Assembly (NCBI RefSeq): GCF_007833355.1
Contig: NZ_CP020914.1
Location: forward strand, 1,846,047 to 1,910,046
Origin: Denitratisoma sp. DHT3
GTDB lineage: Bacteria > Pseudomonadota > Gammaproteobacteria > Burkholderiales > Rhodocyclaceae
Direction of reading: 5' to 3'
DNA: 64,000 nucleotides
Every line of letters begins with the position of its first letter. Position 1 is the first letter of the stretch. A model generated the notes under the pieces. It was not told the DNA's origin and did no database searches. It was given only the letters and a program-made list of their open reading frames with translations. Made by a program: the position numbers and the translations under genes. This document shows, piece by piece, positions 7,035 to 17,158 of this stretch.

Positions 7035-8306
7035 ATGAAACTACTCGTCATCGGCTCCGGTGGCCGCGAACATGCCCTGGCCTGGCGCCTGGCCCAATCC
7101 CCCAAGGTGCAGAAGGTCTACGTGGCGCCCGGCAACGCCGGCACGGCGCGCGAGGCGGGAATCGAGAACCTGCCGCTGTCCGCGATTCCCGAGCTGGTCG
7201 AATTCGCGCGCCGGGAGGACATCCACGCCACCGTGGTGGGCCCCGAGGCGCCGCTGGCGGCCGGCGTGGTGGATGCCTTCCGCGCCGTCGACCTGCGCAT
7301 CTTCGGCCCCACCCGGCTGGCGGCCCAGCTGGAATCGTCGAAGGACTTCGCCAAGCAGTTCATGGCCCGCCACGGCATTCCCACCGCCCGCTTCCAGACC
7401 TTCGGCAACGCCGAGGCCGCCCATCGCTACGTCGACGCCGAGGGCGCGCCGATCGTCGTCAAGGCCGACGGCCTCGCCGCCGGCAAGGGCGTGGTGGTGG
7501 CGATGAGCGCGGACGAGGCCCACCAGGCCATCGACGACATGCTCTCCGGCAACAAGCTCGGGGATGCCGGCGCCCGCGTCGTGATCGAGGAGTTCCTCGA
7601 TGGCGAGGAGGCCAGCTTCATCGTCATGGCCGACGGCCGGCACGCCCTGGCGATGGCCACCAGCCAGGACCACAAGCGCCTGCTGGACGGCGACCTCGGT
7701 CCCAACACCGGCGGCATGGGCGCCTATTCGCCGGCGCCGGTGGTCACGCCCGACGTCCACGCCAGGGTGATGCGCGAGGTGATCATGCCCACCATCCGCG
7801 GCATGGAGAGCGACGGCATCCTCTACACCGGCTTCCTCTACGCCGGCCTGATGATCAAGGCCGACGGCTCGCTGAAGGTGCTGGAATTCAACTGCCGCTT
7901 CGGCGACCCTGAAACCCAGCCGATCATGATGCGGTTGAAGAGCGATTTCGTCGACCTGATCGACGCCGGCATCGATGGCCGGCTCGACCAGGTGGAGGCC
8001 GAATGGGACCGCCGCGTGGCGCTGGGCGTGGTGCTGGCGGCCGGCGGCTATCCGGACAACCCGAAGAAGGGCGACGTGATCCACGGCCTGCCCGAGCGGT
8101 CCGCCGAGGACGCCCACGTGTTCCATGCCGGCACCGCCCTGGCCGACGGCCACGTCGTCACCGCCGGCGGCCGGGTGCTCTGCGTCACCGCGCTGGGCGA
8201 CACCGTGAAGCTGGCCCAGAACCGGGCCTACGAAACGGCCGAACAGATCCGCTTCGACGCCATGCAGATGCGTCACGACATCGGTCACCGCGCCATCCGG
8301 CGCTGA
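7035..8306 (+). CDS. purD: Phosphoribosylamine-glycine ligase
   Basis: PurD joins glycine to phosphoribosylamine with ATP, the second step of purine synthesis. The 423-residue protein starts MKLLVIGSGGREHALAWRLA, has the ATP-grasp segment VVKADGLAAGKGVVV near residue 140, the signature RFGDPETQP near residue 287, and the expected C-terminal domain. AAGAGG precedes the ATG. No internal break is seen. Confidence 0.98.
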   Translation: MKLLVIGSGGREHALAWRLAQSPKVQKVYVAPGNAGTAREAGIENLPLSAIPELVEFARREDIHATVVGPEAPLAAGVVDAFRAVDLRIFGPTRLAAQLESSKDFAKQFMARHGIPTARFQTFGNAEAAHRYVDAEGAPIVVKADGLAAGKGVVVAMSADEAHQAIDDMLSGNKLGDAGARVVIEEFLDGEEASFIVMADGRHALAMATSQDHKRLLDGDLGPNTGGMGAYSPAPVVTPDVHARVMREVIMPTIRGMESDGILYTGFLYAGLMIKADGSLKVLEFNCRFGDPETQPIMMRLKSDFVDLIDAGIDGRLDQVEAEWDRRVALGVVLAAGGYPDNPKKGDVIHGLPERSAEDAHVFHAGTALADGHVVTAGGRVLCVTALGDTVKLAQNRAYETAEQIRFDAMQMRHDIGHRAIRR

Positions 8307-8323
8307 GCGCGAAAGCCCTTCCC

Positions 8324-9943
8324 ATGGCGACCCGCTGGCGCGTTTTCCGGTTGATGAAAACGCGCCTGATCGCCTTCGCCCTGGCGCTGGTCCTGCTCGG
8401 TCTGCTCGTCCGCATCCTGCTTCTGAGCGGTTTCCTGCGCGAAGAAATCGAGCAGTTGATCACCGCGCAGCAGATTTCCCAGGCCGACTACGTGGCGCAG
8501 GACATCGACGCCAAGATCCGGGCGCGCCAGGATCTGGTGCGGCAGCTGGCCGACCATCTGCCGGTGGATCTGCTGCGGCGGCCCGACGCCCTGCAAGCCT
8601 GGCTGGTCGAACGGCAGGATCTGTATCCGCTGTTTTCCAACGGCCTGACCGTGATCGACCTCGCCGGCATCGCGCTGGCCGACGCCTCGCCGCTGGAAGG
8701 GCGGCGCGGCGCCTCCTATGCCGACCGCGACTGGTTCAAGGCGGTGCGCAACAGCGGCAAGAGCGTCATGAGCCCGCCCCTGCTGGGTCGGATCAGCCGC
8801 CAGCCCAGCATCGTCATGGCGGCGCCGATCAAGGACGGGTACGGGAACCTGTTCGCCGTCCTGGCCGGCACCACGGCCCTCGCGGCGCCGGGCTTCCTCG
8901 ACCTGGTGCAGGAACACAAGGTGGGCCAAAGCGGCGGCTTCCTGGTCGTCTCCCCCCAGGACAGGATTTTCGTCACCGCCTCCAACCCGGAGCTGACGCT
9001 CCGCCCCTTGCCGGCGCCCGGCGCCAATCCGCTCCATGATCGCGCCATGGCCGGCTACCGGGGCGGCGGCCTCACCGTCAATGCCCAGGGGAAAGGGGAA
9101 ATCTCCGCCATCGCCAGCATTCCCGCCGCCAACTGGTTCCTGGTCGCCAGCACCCCGGCCCGGGAAGCCTTCGCGCCCATCGACCGCCTGTACGGCGTCC
9201 TGCTGCGCAATACGCTGCTCATCGGCATCGTCGTCGTCCTGAGCGCGCTGATCGTCCTCAGCTGGCTGTTCCGGCCCCTGACCCACGCCGCGCAACAAGT
9301 GAATGCGATGGCCGCGGGACGGATCGGCCTGCGGGCGCTGCCGGTGGTCAGAAACGACGAGGTGGGCGACCTCGCCGCGGGCTTCAACCTGCTCCTGGGC
9401 AAGCTGCGCGATCGCGAGGCCATCCTGGCCCGCATCGCCCACCACGACCCGCTCACGGCGCTGCCCAACCGCTCCACCCTCCTCGATCGCCTGAACCAGA
9501 GCATCGCCCTGGCCCAACGGCGGCACAGCCGGCTGGCGTTGCTGTTCCTCGATCTGGACGGTTTCAAGTCGGTCAACGACGATCACGGCCACGACGCCGG
9601 CGACCGCCTGCTCCACGCCGTCGCCCAGCGCCTGCGCGGCACCGTGCGCAAGGCCGACATGGTCGCCCGCTTCGGCGGCGACGAGTTCGTCATCCTGCTC
9701 ACCGACATCGGCGACGCCGCCAGCGCCGAGCGGATCGCGGACAAGTGCCTCGCCGCGCTGGCGCCGCCGGTGGCCGTGGACAAGCTGCAACTGACGATCG
9801 GCGCCAGCATCGGCATCGCCCTCTACCCCGACCATGCCGACAACGCCAGCAGCCTGCTGGCCTGCGCCGACGCCGCCATGTACGACGCCAAGCGCAGCGG
9901 ACGCAACAGCTGCCGCCTCGCTCCCTTGCCCGAAAACACGTAG
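8324..9943 (+). CDS. Membrane diguanylate cyclase with periplasmic Cache-like sensor and HAMP
   Basis: This 539-residue protein should make cyclic di-GMP from two GTP at the membrane. A transmembrane helix (about residues 14-34) is followed by a ~250-residue periplasmic region resembling a dCache sensor ([21 protein letters not shown]), a second helix near 290-310, a HAMP-like linker, and a GGDEF domain from about residue 370. The active motif FGGDEF is at 450-455, and a complete inhibitory I-site, RKAD, lies five residues before GGDEF. The domain is therefore probably active and product-inhibited. An ATG at 8354 is an alternative start. The signal sensed is unknown. Confidence 0.9.
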   Translation: MATRWRVFRLMKTRLIAFALALVLLGLLVRILLLSGFLREEIEQLITAQQISQADYVAQDIDAKIRARQDLVRQLADHLPVDLLRRPDALQAWLVERQDLYPLFSNGLTVIDLAGIALADASPLEGRRGASYADRDWFKAVRNSGKSVMSPPLLGRISRQPSIVMAAPIKDGYGNLFAVLAGTTALAAPGFLDLVQEHKVGQSGGFLVVSPQDRIFVTASNPELTLRPLPAPGANPLHDRAMAGYRGGGLTVNAQGKGEISAIASIPAANWFLVASTPAREAFAPIDRLYGVLLRNTLLIGIVVVLSALIVLSWLFRPLTHAAQQVNAMAAGRIGLRALPVVRNDEVGDLAAGFNLLLGKLRDREAILARIAHHDPLTALPNRSTLLDRLNQSIALAQRRHSRLALLFLDLDGFKSVNDDHGHDAGDRLLHAVAQRLRGTVRKADMVARFGGDEFVILLTDIGDAASAERIADKCLAALAPPVAVDKLQLTIGASIGIALYPDHADNASSLLACADAAMYDAKRSGRNSCRLAPLPENT

Positions 9944-9950
9944 GACCGCC

Positions 9951-10859
9951 ATGGATACCCAACGCCTCAGAGACTATTTCACCGGCCTGCAGGAACGCAT
10001 CGTCGGCGCCCTGGAAACCTTCGACGGCCGGAAGTTCACACGCGACGCCTGGGGTCGCGGCACGTCGATCCTGATCGAGGAAGGCGACTTCTTCGAGCGG
10101 GGCGGAGTGAATTTCTCCCACGTCACCGGCGACCGGATGCCCGCCTCGGCCACCGCCCACCGTCCGGAACTGGCGGGACGGCGCTTCGAGGCGATGGGCC
10201 TCTCCCTGGTGCTGCATCCGCGCAACCCCTACTGCCCCACCAGCCATGCCAACGTGCGCTGCTTCATCGCCACCGCGGCGGGCCAGGAACCGGTCTGGTG
10301 GTTCGGCGGCGGCATGGACCTGACGCCCTACTACGGTTTCGAGGAGGACGCGGTGCATTTCCACCGCACCTGCCGCGACGCGCTCGCCCCCTTCGGCGCC
10401 GACGTCCATCCGCGCTACAAGAAATGGTGCGACGAGTATTTCTTCCTCAAGCACCGCAACGAGGCGCGCGGCATCGGCGGCGTGTTCTTCGACGACCTGA
10501 ACGAAGGCGGCCCCGGCGGCCCGGACGCCAACTCGCCGTTCGAGCGCTGCTTCGCGCTGGCCCGGGCGGTGGGCGACAATTTCCTCGACGCCTATCTGCC
10601 GATCCTGGAACGGCGCCGCGACCTGCCCTACGGCGAGCGGGAGCGCGACTTCCAGGCCTACCGGCGCGGCCGCTACGTCGAATTCAACCTGGTCTGGGAC
10701 CGGGGCACCCTGTTCGGCCTGCAATCGGGCGGGCGCACCGAGTCCATCCTGATGTCCCTGCCGCCGCTGGTGAAGTGGCGCTACGACTGGCACCCGCAGC
10801 CGGGCAGCGCCGAGGAACGGCTGTACACGGAATTCCTGCCGCCACGCGACTGGGTCTGA
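9951..10859 (+). CDS. hemF: Oxygen-dependent coproporphyrinogen III oxidase
   Basis: HemF converts coproporphyrinogen III to protoporphyrinogen IX using O2. The 302-residue protein carries the family signatures [43 protein letters not shown] and, near the C-terminus, [20 protein letters not shown]. It begins 8 nt after the cyclase gene and converges on the heme cluster hemY-hemX-hemD-hemC. Its presence implies aerobic heme synthesis. Confidence 0.98.
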   Translation: MDTQRLRDYFTGLQERIVGALETFDGRKFTRDAWGRGTSILIEEGDFFERGGVNFSHVTGDRMPASATAHRPELAGRRFEAMGLSLVLHPRNPYCPTSHANVRCFIATAAGQEPVWWFGGGMDLTPYYGFEEDAVHFHRTCRDALAPFGADVHPRYKKWCDEYFFLKHRNEARGIGGVFFDDLNEGGPGGPDANSPFERCFALARAVGDNFLDAYLPILERRRDLPYGERERDFQAYRRGRYVEFNLVWDRGTLFGLQSGGRTESILMSLPPLVKWRYDWHPQPGSAEERLYTEFLPPRDWV

Positions 10860-10960
10860 ATTGATTCCTCCGGATCAACAATGAAACATCGCTAAAAAGA
10901 AGGGAAAGACCAAGCCCAGGCAGGGAGCGGAAGAGAAATTCAACCCTCGAAGCCAGGGCT

Positions 10961-10989
10961 TTGATTGTTTCCCAAAAAGAAACAATCAA
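10961..10989. terminator. Inverted repeat between convergent hemF and hemY
   Basis: A perfect 11 bp stem, TTGATTGTTTC (10961-10971) and GAAACAATCAA (10979-10989), encloses a 7 nt A-rich loop; AGGG/CCCT flanks can extend it imperfectly. It lies just past the hemY stop and about 100 bp past the hemF stop. There is no clear U-tract, so a bidirectional terminator or transcript-stabilising hairpin are both possible. Confidence 0.5.
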
Positions 10990-10991
10990 CC

Positions 10992-12191
10992 CTACTGAAT
11001 GGCGATTTGATTTTCAGCGACCTTGAGCGCGGCGGCCGCCCGGTAGTGCGAGTTGGCTTCCTCGGGCCGCTCCAGGTAGTCCAGCAGTTGCGCCAGCTCC
11101 AGATGGGTCTCCAGCAACGGCCGCACCGACAGCGAGGCTTCCAGATAGCTCTGCGCCTTGCCCCAGAGTTGCTGGCGGCGGCAGAGCCGGCCCAGGGTCA
11201 GCAGCAGCTGCGCATCGCGGGGCTGCGAGGGCAGCCACTTCTCCGCGTGGGAAATGCGCCGCAGCACGTCGCCGCCCTCGCATTCGCCATAGGCGCTGAC
11301 CAGCGCCGAGTCCCATTGCTCGGCCAGGGCGTCCTCGATCAGGCGCGCCGCTTCGCTGCAATCGCCGATGGCGATCAGGCGGCGGGCGGCGTCCAGCGCC
11401 AGGCGCGGATCGCGGCGTTCCTCCTCGGGCATCCGGGCCAGGTATTGCCCCAGGCCGTCCCGGTCATCGCCCAGGGCGCGCAGGTTGCCGCGATGCGCGC
11501 GCAGGCGCAGCGCGGCGGCCTGGGTCGGCGTCATCGCATGATGCTTTTCCAACTGGCGCAGCAGATGCAGCACCTCGCGCCAATTGCCCAGGCCCTGCTC
11601 GACCTTGAGCGACAGGCGCAGGGCCGCGATATGGCGTCCCTTCTCGCGCTCCAGGGCCTGCAGCGCGGCGCGGGCGCGGAGGAAGTCGCGGGATTCGGCG
11701 GCCACGGTGGCATCCACCATCAGCCGGGCCATGCGCAGCGGATCGTCGGCACGGTCGCCGCCCAGTTCCCGCCAGTGTTCGCTCTTTTGCCTGTCGCCCA
11801 TGTTGTGGGCCGCGACCTGGGCGATCAGCGTGGCCATCGCCGACGACTGGCCGGCGCGATAGGCCATCTCGGCCCGTTTCAGGGCGTGGCCGAAACGGCC
11901 CTCCAGCAGCAGGCGGCCGGCGTCCTGGATCGCCATCTGACTCTTGGCGTGCAGCCGGTCGGCGCGGAAGGCCGCCACCTGGGCGGGCATCGCCAGCACG
12001 GCGGCGGCGCCGCGCAGCAGCAGATGAAGCAGGAAGAAACCGCCCAGCGTCAGCAGCACCAGCAGGTTGAGGGACAGTTCGACGCGCCAGGGCGGCAGCA
12101 CGAACAGCACATAGCCCGCGTTGTAGCGGGCCGCCAGCGACAGGCCCACCGCCAGGGCCGCCAAAGCGATCAACCAGAGCAGGACGCGCAT
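10992..12191 (-). CDS. hemY: HemY-like membrane TPR protein
   Basis: This 399-residue inner-membrane protein belongs to the proteobacterial HemY_N family, not the protoporphyrinogen oxidase of the same name in Gram-positives. Two N-terminal transmembrane helices (MRVLLWLIALAALAVGLSLA and LLVLLTLGGFFLLHLLL) are followed by an alpha-helical TPR-like region with repeats through the C-terminus. It starts in a TGATG overlap with hemX. The role in late heme synthesis is inferred from constant linkage to hemCDX. Confidence 0.88.
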   Translation of the reverse strand: MRVLLWLIALAALAVGLSLAARYNAGYVLFVLPPWRVELSLNLLVLLTLGGFFLLHLLLRGAAAVLAMPAQVAAFRADRLHAKSQMAIQDAGRLLLEGRFGHALKRAEMAYRAGQSSAMATLIAQVAAHNMGDRQKSEHWRELGGDRADDPLRMARLMVDATVAAESRDFLRARAALQALEREKGRHIAALRLSLKVEQGLGNWREVLHLLRQLEKHHAMTPTQAAALRLRAHRGNLRALGDDRDGLGQYLARMPEEERRDPRLALDAARRLIAIGDCSEAARLIEDALAEQWDSALVSAYGECEGGDVLRRISHAEKWLPSQPRDAQLLLTLGRLCRRQQLWGKAQSYLEASLSVRPLLETHLELAQLLDYLERPEEANSHYRAAAALKVAENQIAIQ

Positions 12192-13390
12192 CAGCGGCTT
12201 TCCTGCGTCGCGGCGGCGCCCTTGGCCGCCGTGGCGCGGGGGGCCGACGGCAGCGCTTCGCGGCTGCGGCTCAACTTGAAATTGCGCACCGCGTCGAGCG
12301 TCTCGTTCAGGCTCGGCAGGTCCTTGGCGATATCCATCTCGCCCAGGCTCCTGACCGTGTCCAGCGCGTGCTGCACCGGGCGGGCGCGGCCGTCGAAATA
12401 GTGATTGAGCCAGATGCCGGACTGGCGCATGTCCTCGCGGAAGGAACGCGCATCGCGCGACAACAGGGAAAGCCGGGCATTGACCAGGCGCAGCTTGAGG
12501 TTCTCGCGCAGGAAGAAGGTCTGGCTGGGCGCGAGCAGGCCCGGATCGACCTGGTCCACCCGTTCGATGCGCACCAGCTGACGCGCCTCGGCCCACAGGT
12601 CGCCGAACAGGGTGCGCCACCACGCGGGCGCGGCGGCCTCCGTGGCGGGCAGCCCCCCTCCCCCTTTGTCTTTGCTCCCCTTGGCGGCCCGCGCCGCCGG
12701 CTGCGGCCGTTGCTCGAAGGCGAAGGGCAGGCCGTCGACCGCCGCGATCAGGCTTTCCAGCTTCATCGCCATGCCCGAGATGTCGGCTCCGGGCTGCGCC
12801 TTGAGCCGCTCGATGTCGCGGCTGATCAGCTTGCGCAGGGCCAGCCACTGCGGCTGGTTGGCGCGGGCCAGGCGGGCGTCGGCGCCCTCCAGGGCGATCA
12901 GCGCCGCCTCGACGTTGCCGGCCAGTTGCAACTGCTGGGCGGCGATCGTCAGGGTCTGTTCGATCTCGGCCAGCAGACGCTCGTCGCGGCCGCGCGAGAG
13001 TTCCTGGTACATCGCGTCCAGCGCCAGTTGCTGGCTTTGCGACTCGACCAACTGGGCTTCCAGCACGCCGAGCTTGGCCTGGAGCGCCGCCACCGCCTCC
13101 TGGTTCTGCCGCGACAGGACGCGGCTCTCCCGGGCGACGCTGTCGCCCTCGGCCAGGCGCCTGGCCACTTCGGTTTGCAGATCGGACAGCCGGACGCGGG
13201 TCTCCAGCCACTGCCAGCCGAGCAGGCCCAGGGCGGCGAAGGCGATCAGCACGGCGGGACGGCGCAACGGCGCCCGCGCGCGGGAAGCCGCGCCGCCCTC
13301 GGGGCCGCGGCTGGTCAGCGCGGGCGCGGGGTCGGCGGAAGGAACGGAGTTATTGGTGTTGTTCACGGGCGAAGTATTGCATGAGTCCAT
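12191..13390 (-). CDS. hemX: HemX-like membrane protein
   Basis: The roughly 399-residue protein has a basic, Pro/Ala-rich N-terminus, one transmembrane helix (PAVLIAFAALGLLGWQWLE, about residues 45-63) and a long coiled-coil periplasmic part (VARRLAEGDSVARESRVLSR onward). It matches the HemX family annotated historically as uroporphyrinogen-III methyltransferase, although no methyltransferase motifs are visible. The ATG at 13390 overlaps hemD by 41 nt; a GTG at 13366 would shorten the overlap to 17 nt. An assembly or scaffolding role in heme synthesis is inference. Confidence 0.85.
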   Translation of the reverse strand: MDSCNTSPVNNTNNSVPSADPAPALTSRGPEGGAASRARAPLRRPAVLIAFAALGLLGWQWLETRVRLSDLQTEVARRLAEGDSVARESRVLSRQNQEAVAALQAKLGVLEAQLVESQSQQLALDAMYQELSRGRDERLLAEIEQTLTIAAQQLQLAGNVEAALIALEGADARLARANQPQWLALRKLISRDIERLKAQPGADISGMAMKLESLIAAVDGLPFAFEQRPQPAARAAKGSKDKGGGGLPATEAAAPAWWRTLFGDLWAEARQLVRIERVDQVDPGLLAPSQTFFLRENLKLRLVNARLSLLSRDARSFREDMRQSGIWLNHYFDGRARPVQHALDTVRSLGEMDIAKDLPSLNETLDAVRNFKLSRSREALPSAPRATAAKGAAATQESR

Positions 13391-14147
13391 CGAGCAGGCC
13401 CGCGTCGCCGGGGCCGGTCAGAATCACCGATTGCAGCCCCAGTGCCGCCGCCTGCTCGGCGATGCGGGCGTGGGGCGCGAAGGTGGGGGTCTTCTTCAGC
13501 CAGGCCTGGCCCAGCTTGCCGACCATGGCATGGAGGTTGCGCAGGCCCTCGCTGCTGGTCACCGTCATCGCGTCGAGCGTGCCGTCGGACCAGAGTTTCA
13601 AGAGCGGCGCCGGGTCCAGCGCCGGCCGGCTGCGCCGGTAGCAGCTCAGGTACTCGACCTGGGCGCCGCGCGCGGCCAGGGTCTCGCCCAGCAGCTCGCG
13701 GCCGCCGTCGCCGCGGAAAATGATCACCCGCCTGCCGGCCATGGCCCGCAGCGGAGGCAATTCCAGCAGCGCCTCGGAATCGAAGCGGTCGGCGGGGGCG
13801 ATCACCCGCCCAATGCCGTAGCGCGCCAGTTCCGCCTCGCTGCTCTTGCCCACCGTCGCCGCCGGCAGGCCGGCCGGCCAGGCGCGGCGCGAGAGGATCA
13901 CCGAGAGGGCGTGATGCACGGCGTTGGGGCTGACGAACACCGCCAGATCGAACTGCTCCAGGCGCCGCGCGACTTCCAGCAAGGGCGTCACATCGTCGAT
14001 CGGCGCGATCGCCAGCACCGGGAACAGCACCGGGTGCGCGCCCCGTTCCGCCAGGGCCTGGGCGAGATGCGCGGCCTGTCCGGCCGGCCGCGTGATCACG
14101 ATCCGGCGTCCCGCCAGCACGTCGTCCGGGCAGCAGACCGCGGCCAT
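13350..14147 (-). CDS. hemD: Uroporphyrinogen-III synthase
   Basis: HemD cyclises hydroxymethylbilane with inversion of ring D. The 265-residue two-lobed protein shows the weakly conserved family pattern: an N-terminal VITRPAGQAAHLAQAL, central DLAVFVSPNAVHHAL, a linker YLSCYRR, and near the C-terminus MTVTSSEGLRNL. It follows hemC after only 3 nt on the minus strand and overlaps hemX. Confidence 0.93.
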   Translation of the reverse strand: MAAVCCPDDVLAGRRIVITRPAGQAAHLAQALAERGAHPVLFPVLAIAPIDDVTPLLEVARRLEQFDLAVFVSPNAVHHALSVILSRRAWPAGLPAATVGKSSEAELARYGIGRVIAPADRFDSEALLELPPLRAMAGRRVIIFRGDGGRELLGETLAARGAQVEYLSCYRRSRPALDPAPLLKLWSDGTLDAMTVTSSEGLRNLHAMVGKLGQAWLKKTPTFAPHARIAEQAAALGLQSVILTGPGDAGLLDGLMQYFAREQHQ

Positions 14148-14150
14148 CGT

Positions 14151-15131
14151 TTATGACTTGGCGGCCGCCGGCGCCTGCGGCGGGGCGTCCCCCAGGGCGG
14201 CGAGAATCCGGTCCGCCCCCTGCGCCCGCAGCTCGGCGGCCAGGGCCAGGCCGAGCGTTTCCGGCTCGGCGCTGTCGCCTTCCAGTTCGGCGCGCGCGAT
14301 GCGGCTGCCGTCCGGCAGGGCGACGAAGCCGCGCAGCCACAGGCGCTGCCCGCGCAATTCGGCATAGGCGCCCAGGGGCACTTCGCAACTGCCGGCCAGC
14401 GCCCGCGACACCGCGCGTTCGGCGCGCACGCAGGCGGCGGTGGCGGGATCGTTGAGGAAGGCCAGCCAGCCGGCGACCTCCGGCCGCCCGGCCAGGGCCT
14501 CGATGCCCAGGGCGCCCTGGCCGGCCGCGGGCAGCGAGGCCGCGGCCGGCAGCACCGAGCGGATCCGATCCTTCAACCCCAGGCGGGTGAGGCCGGCCGC
14601 CGCCAGGATGATCGCGTCGTATTCGCCGGCATCGAGCTTGCGCAGCCGGGTGTCGAGGTTGCCGCGCAGGCTGGTCACCGCCAGGTAGGGATAGCGGGCG
14701 TGGAGCTGGGATTCCCGGCGCAGGCTGGAGGTGCCGACCACGGCGCCGGGCGGCAGGTCGTCCAGCGTCGCGTACTTGTTGGAGACGAAGGCGTCCAGCG
14801 GCACTTCGCGCGGACCGATCGCCGCCAGGGTGAAATCCGCGCCCATTTCCATCGGCACGTCCTTCATCGAATGCACGGCGATGTCGGCGCGGCGGTCGAG
14901 CAGCGCGGTTTCCAGTTCCTTGACGAACAGGCCCTTGCCGCCCACCTTGGCCAGCGGACGATCGAGAATCTGGTCGCCCCGGGTGGTCATGCCCAGCAGC
15001 TCGACGCTGCAACCGGGATAGCGGACGCGCAGCAAATCGCGCACATGTTCCGCCTGCCACAGGGCAAGGCGGGATTCGCGGGTGGCGATGACGATGCGCT
15101 GCGGCGCGGCGATGGTGTCGGAGGAATTCAC
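14151..15131 (-). CDS. hemC: Hydroxymethylbilane synthase (porphobilinogen deaminase)
   Basis: HemC polymerises four porphobilinogens on a dipyrromethane cofactor. The 326-residue protein contains [18 protein letters not shown], the active-site region [10 protein letters not shown], the substrate-binding [15 protein letters not shown], and the cofactor-attachment Cys in [16 protein letters not shown]. It heads the hemC-hemD-hemX-hemY unit. In many proteobacteria this cluster lies next to algZ-algR and argH, as here. Confidence 0.97.
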   Translation of the reverse strand: MNSSDTIAAPQRIVIATRESRLALWQAEHVRDLLRVRYPGCSVELLGMTTRGDQILDRPLAKVGGKGLFVKELETALLDRRADIAVHSMKDVPMEMGADFTLAAIGPREVPLDAFVSNKYATLDDLPPGAVVGTSSLRRESQLHARYPYLAVTSLRGNLDTRLRKLDAGEYDAIILAAAGLTRLGLKDRIRSVLPAAASLPAAGQGALGIEALAGRPEVAGWLAFLNDPATAACVRAERAVSRALAGSCEVPLGAYAELRGQRLWLRGFVALPDGSRIARAELEGDSAEPETLGLALAAELRAQGADRILAALGDAPPQAPAAAKS

Positions 15132-15220
15132 GGCATGCCTTGAAAACGGTCGAAAACCGCGTGGATTCTAGCATGTCCGCCGATGCCGCCGGCGCTGTGC
15201 GGGCTCCGCCGGCCGGCGCT

Positions 15221-15432
15221 TCAGCGTGAAAAACGAGCTTTGCCGCCGCGCCACCCCGGAGGATGGCGAAGGGATGGAATACCGAAAAAGCTTTTCCGCC
15301 GGGCCGCCCCAAGGAAAAGCGGCACGCGGCGCCAGCCGCGTCCTATCGGTGCCGCCACGAAGCTCCCCCAAACATCCGAGCGCAGCGAGCCAGAAAGAAC
15401 CCCCTCCGGGGGCGAAGGGGGGCGAGCCCCAC
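15221..15432 (+). repeat. Long-form dispersed repeat in the hemC-algR gap
   Basis: This 301 bp gap is mostly repeat. A left terminus (CAGCGTGAAAAACGAGCTTT) at 15222 is followed by a partial copy, then a second left part AGCTTTTCCGCCGGGCCGCC (from about 15288), the core GCGGCACGCGGCGCCAGCCG, CCTATCGGTGCCGCCACGAAG, the CGAGCGCAGCGAGCC terminus, and a G-rich end that stops at the algR termination codon. No gene is visible in the gap. Confidence 0.75.
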
Positions 15433-16248
15433 TCAGCCTTTCAACAGCGCCCGCAACTGCGGCCACTGGCGGCGGCTGGCCGCCACCCGGTCGGGGATGC
15501 CGCGCAGGATCAACTGCCAGCGCGGTTCCGCCTCGTTCGCGGCCTCGGCGCCGCCGGCCTCCCCTTCGCTCCCCTCGCCCTCCCCGCCGCGCTCGTAGCC
15601 GGCGATGGCGGCGCGCGCCACCAGGCAGTTGCGATGCGCGCGGATGAAGCGGGCGCCGAACTCGGCCTCCAGCTGGGCCAGGGAATCCTCCAGCAGATAT
15701 TCGCCGGACGCGGTCCGGGCCGTGACATAGCGCTGGTCCGCCTTCAGGTACAGCACGTCCTCGACGGGGATCAGGCGCACCCGCCCGCGCTCGCTCGAAC
15801 GCAAGTGGCGGCGGCCTTCCGGCGCCAGCGTCTGCAACGCCGCGGCGTCGAGTCCTCGCGCCGCGCCGCCCTGGCGGCCGACCCGGATCAGCGCCTCCTG
15901 CAGGCGCTGGGCGCGCACCGGCTTCAGCAGGTAATCCAGCGCGCACAGCTCGAAAGCCTTGACCGCGTACCGATCGTAGGCGGTGACGAAGATCAGCGCC
16001 GGCGCCGGCGCCCGCCGCGCCAGATGGAGCGCCAGTTGCAGACCGTCCATGCGCGGCATGCGGATATCCACCAGCACCGCGTCGAGGAGCAGATGCTCGG
16101 CGCGCTCCAGCGCCTCGACGCCGTCCGCGGCCTCGGCCAGTACCTGGGTCGGCACCGCGTCGGCGACGTCCTCCAGCAGTTGCCGCAACCGGGCCCGCGC
16201 CGGTGCTTCGTCATCGACCAGCATCAGGCGCAGCGGCAAGGCGCTCAC
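15433..16248 (-). CDS. algR: LytTR-family response regulator, AlgR-like
   Basis: The 271-residue regulator has an N-terminal receiver domain (MLVDDEAPARARLRQLL, phosphoacceptor Asp in LVDIRMPRMDG, Lys in LLKPVRAQ) and a C-terminal LytTR DNA-binding domain (VRLIPVEDVLYLKADQRYV, RFIRAHRNCLVAR). The start is a GTG whose last two bases form the stop of algZ (GTGA at 16245-16248). Between AIAGYERG and WQLILRG is an acidic Glu/Gly/Ala-rich stretch of about 25 residues that looks longer than in the AlgR proteins I know. The target genes are unknown. Confidence 0.88.
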   Translation of the reverse strand: MSALPLRLMLVDDEAPARARLRQLLEDVADAVPTQVLAEAADGVEALERAEHLLLDAVLVDIRMPRMDGLQLALHLARRAPAPALIFVTAYDRYAVKAFELCALDYLLKPVRAQRLQEALIRVGRQGGAARGLDAAALQTLAPEGRRHLRSSERGRVRLIPVEDVLYLKADQRYVTARTASGEYLLEDSLAQLEAEFGARFIRAHRNCLVARAAIAGYERGGEGEGSEGEAGGAEAANEAEPRWQLILRGIPDRVAASRRQWPQLRALLKG

Positions 16249-17114
16249 AACGCCGTCTCCCGCCGATGGGGCAGCACGATGCGCAACTGGTAGCGGTCGC
16301 CCTTGACCTCGACGTTGAGGCTGGCGGCCTGGCCGTAGAACAGTTGCAGGCGCTCGCGGATGTTGGCCAGCGCCATGCGGTTGCCCTGGGCATGGACATG
16401 CCCCGGTCGGAATGGATTGGACAACTCGATCAGCACCATCGGGCCGGCGCTGGCCAGGCGGATGGCGATCGGCCCCGGCGCCGGCAGCGGCTCGATGCCG
16501 TGGTAGACCGCGTTTTCCAGCAGGGGCTGGAGGATCAGGCGCGGCATGGTGGCGTCCGGCGGGCAGTTGGCGACGTCCCACTGCACCTGCAGCCGCTCGC
16601 CCAGGCGCAGGCGCTCCAGGTCGAGGTACTGGCGACAGAGGGCGATCTCCTCCGACAGCGACACCAGCTCCCGCGGGTCCTGCATCTGGGCGCGGAACAG
16701 CTCGGCCAGTTCCTCCAGCGCCGCCTCCGCCCGTCGTGGATCGCCGCGGATCGTGCCCAGCACCGCGTTCAGGCTGTTGAACAGGAAATGAGGGCGGATG
16801 CGGGCGGTCAGGGCCATCAAGCGGGCCTCGGTCAGCGCCTCGCTCGGCGGCCGGCGCGCGCCCAATGCCAGGGACAGCGCCAGGGCCAGCGCGGCCCCCG
16901 CTCCGCCCCACCCCAGGGCCGCCGCCAGGCCGGGCTCCAGCCCGCCCCAACGCAGCATCAGCGCGAGCAACCCGACCAGCGCCTCGCTGGCGGCGAACAC
17001 CGCCAGCCCCCGCGCCAGGGGCCGCTCCAGCCATTCGCGCCAGCCCCCGCACGGCGCGGCGGACATGGCGGCGGCATCGGGGAATTGCCGTATACTTTCG
17101 TCCTCTTCGGCCAT
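16245..17114 (-). CDS. algZ: LytS-type sensor histidine kinase, AlgZ/FimS-like
   Basis: This 289-residue membrane kinase has N-terminal hydrophobic segments (about residues 33-85) and a His_kinase domain of the LytS/AlgZ class with the phosphorylated His in RIRPHFLFNSLNAVLG (near residue 108). The catalytic half contains ILQPLLENAVYHGIEPL and ANIRERLQLFYG. It probably phosphorylates AlgR, with which it overlaps. The gene diverges from argH, 44 bp away. Confidence 0.88.
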   Translation of the reverse strand: MAEEDESIRQFPDAAAMSAAPCGGWREWLERPLARGLAVFAASEALVGLLALMLRWGGLEPGLAAALGWGGAGAALALALSLALGARRPPSEALTEARLMALTARIRPHFLFNSLNAVLGTIRGDPRRAEAALEELAELFRAQMQDPRELVSLSEEIALCRQYLDLERLRLGERLQVQWDVANCPPDATMPRLILQPLLENAVYHGIEPLPAPGPIAIRLASAGPMVLIELSNPFRPGHVHAQGNRMALANIRERLQLFYGQAASLNVEVKGDRYQLRIVLPHRRETAL

Positions 17115-17158
17115 TGGCCAATCCCATTGACTCTCATTGATTCGGCGGCATTTCGATT

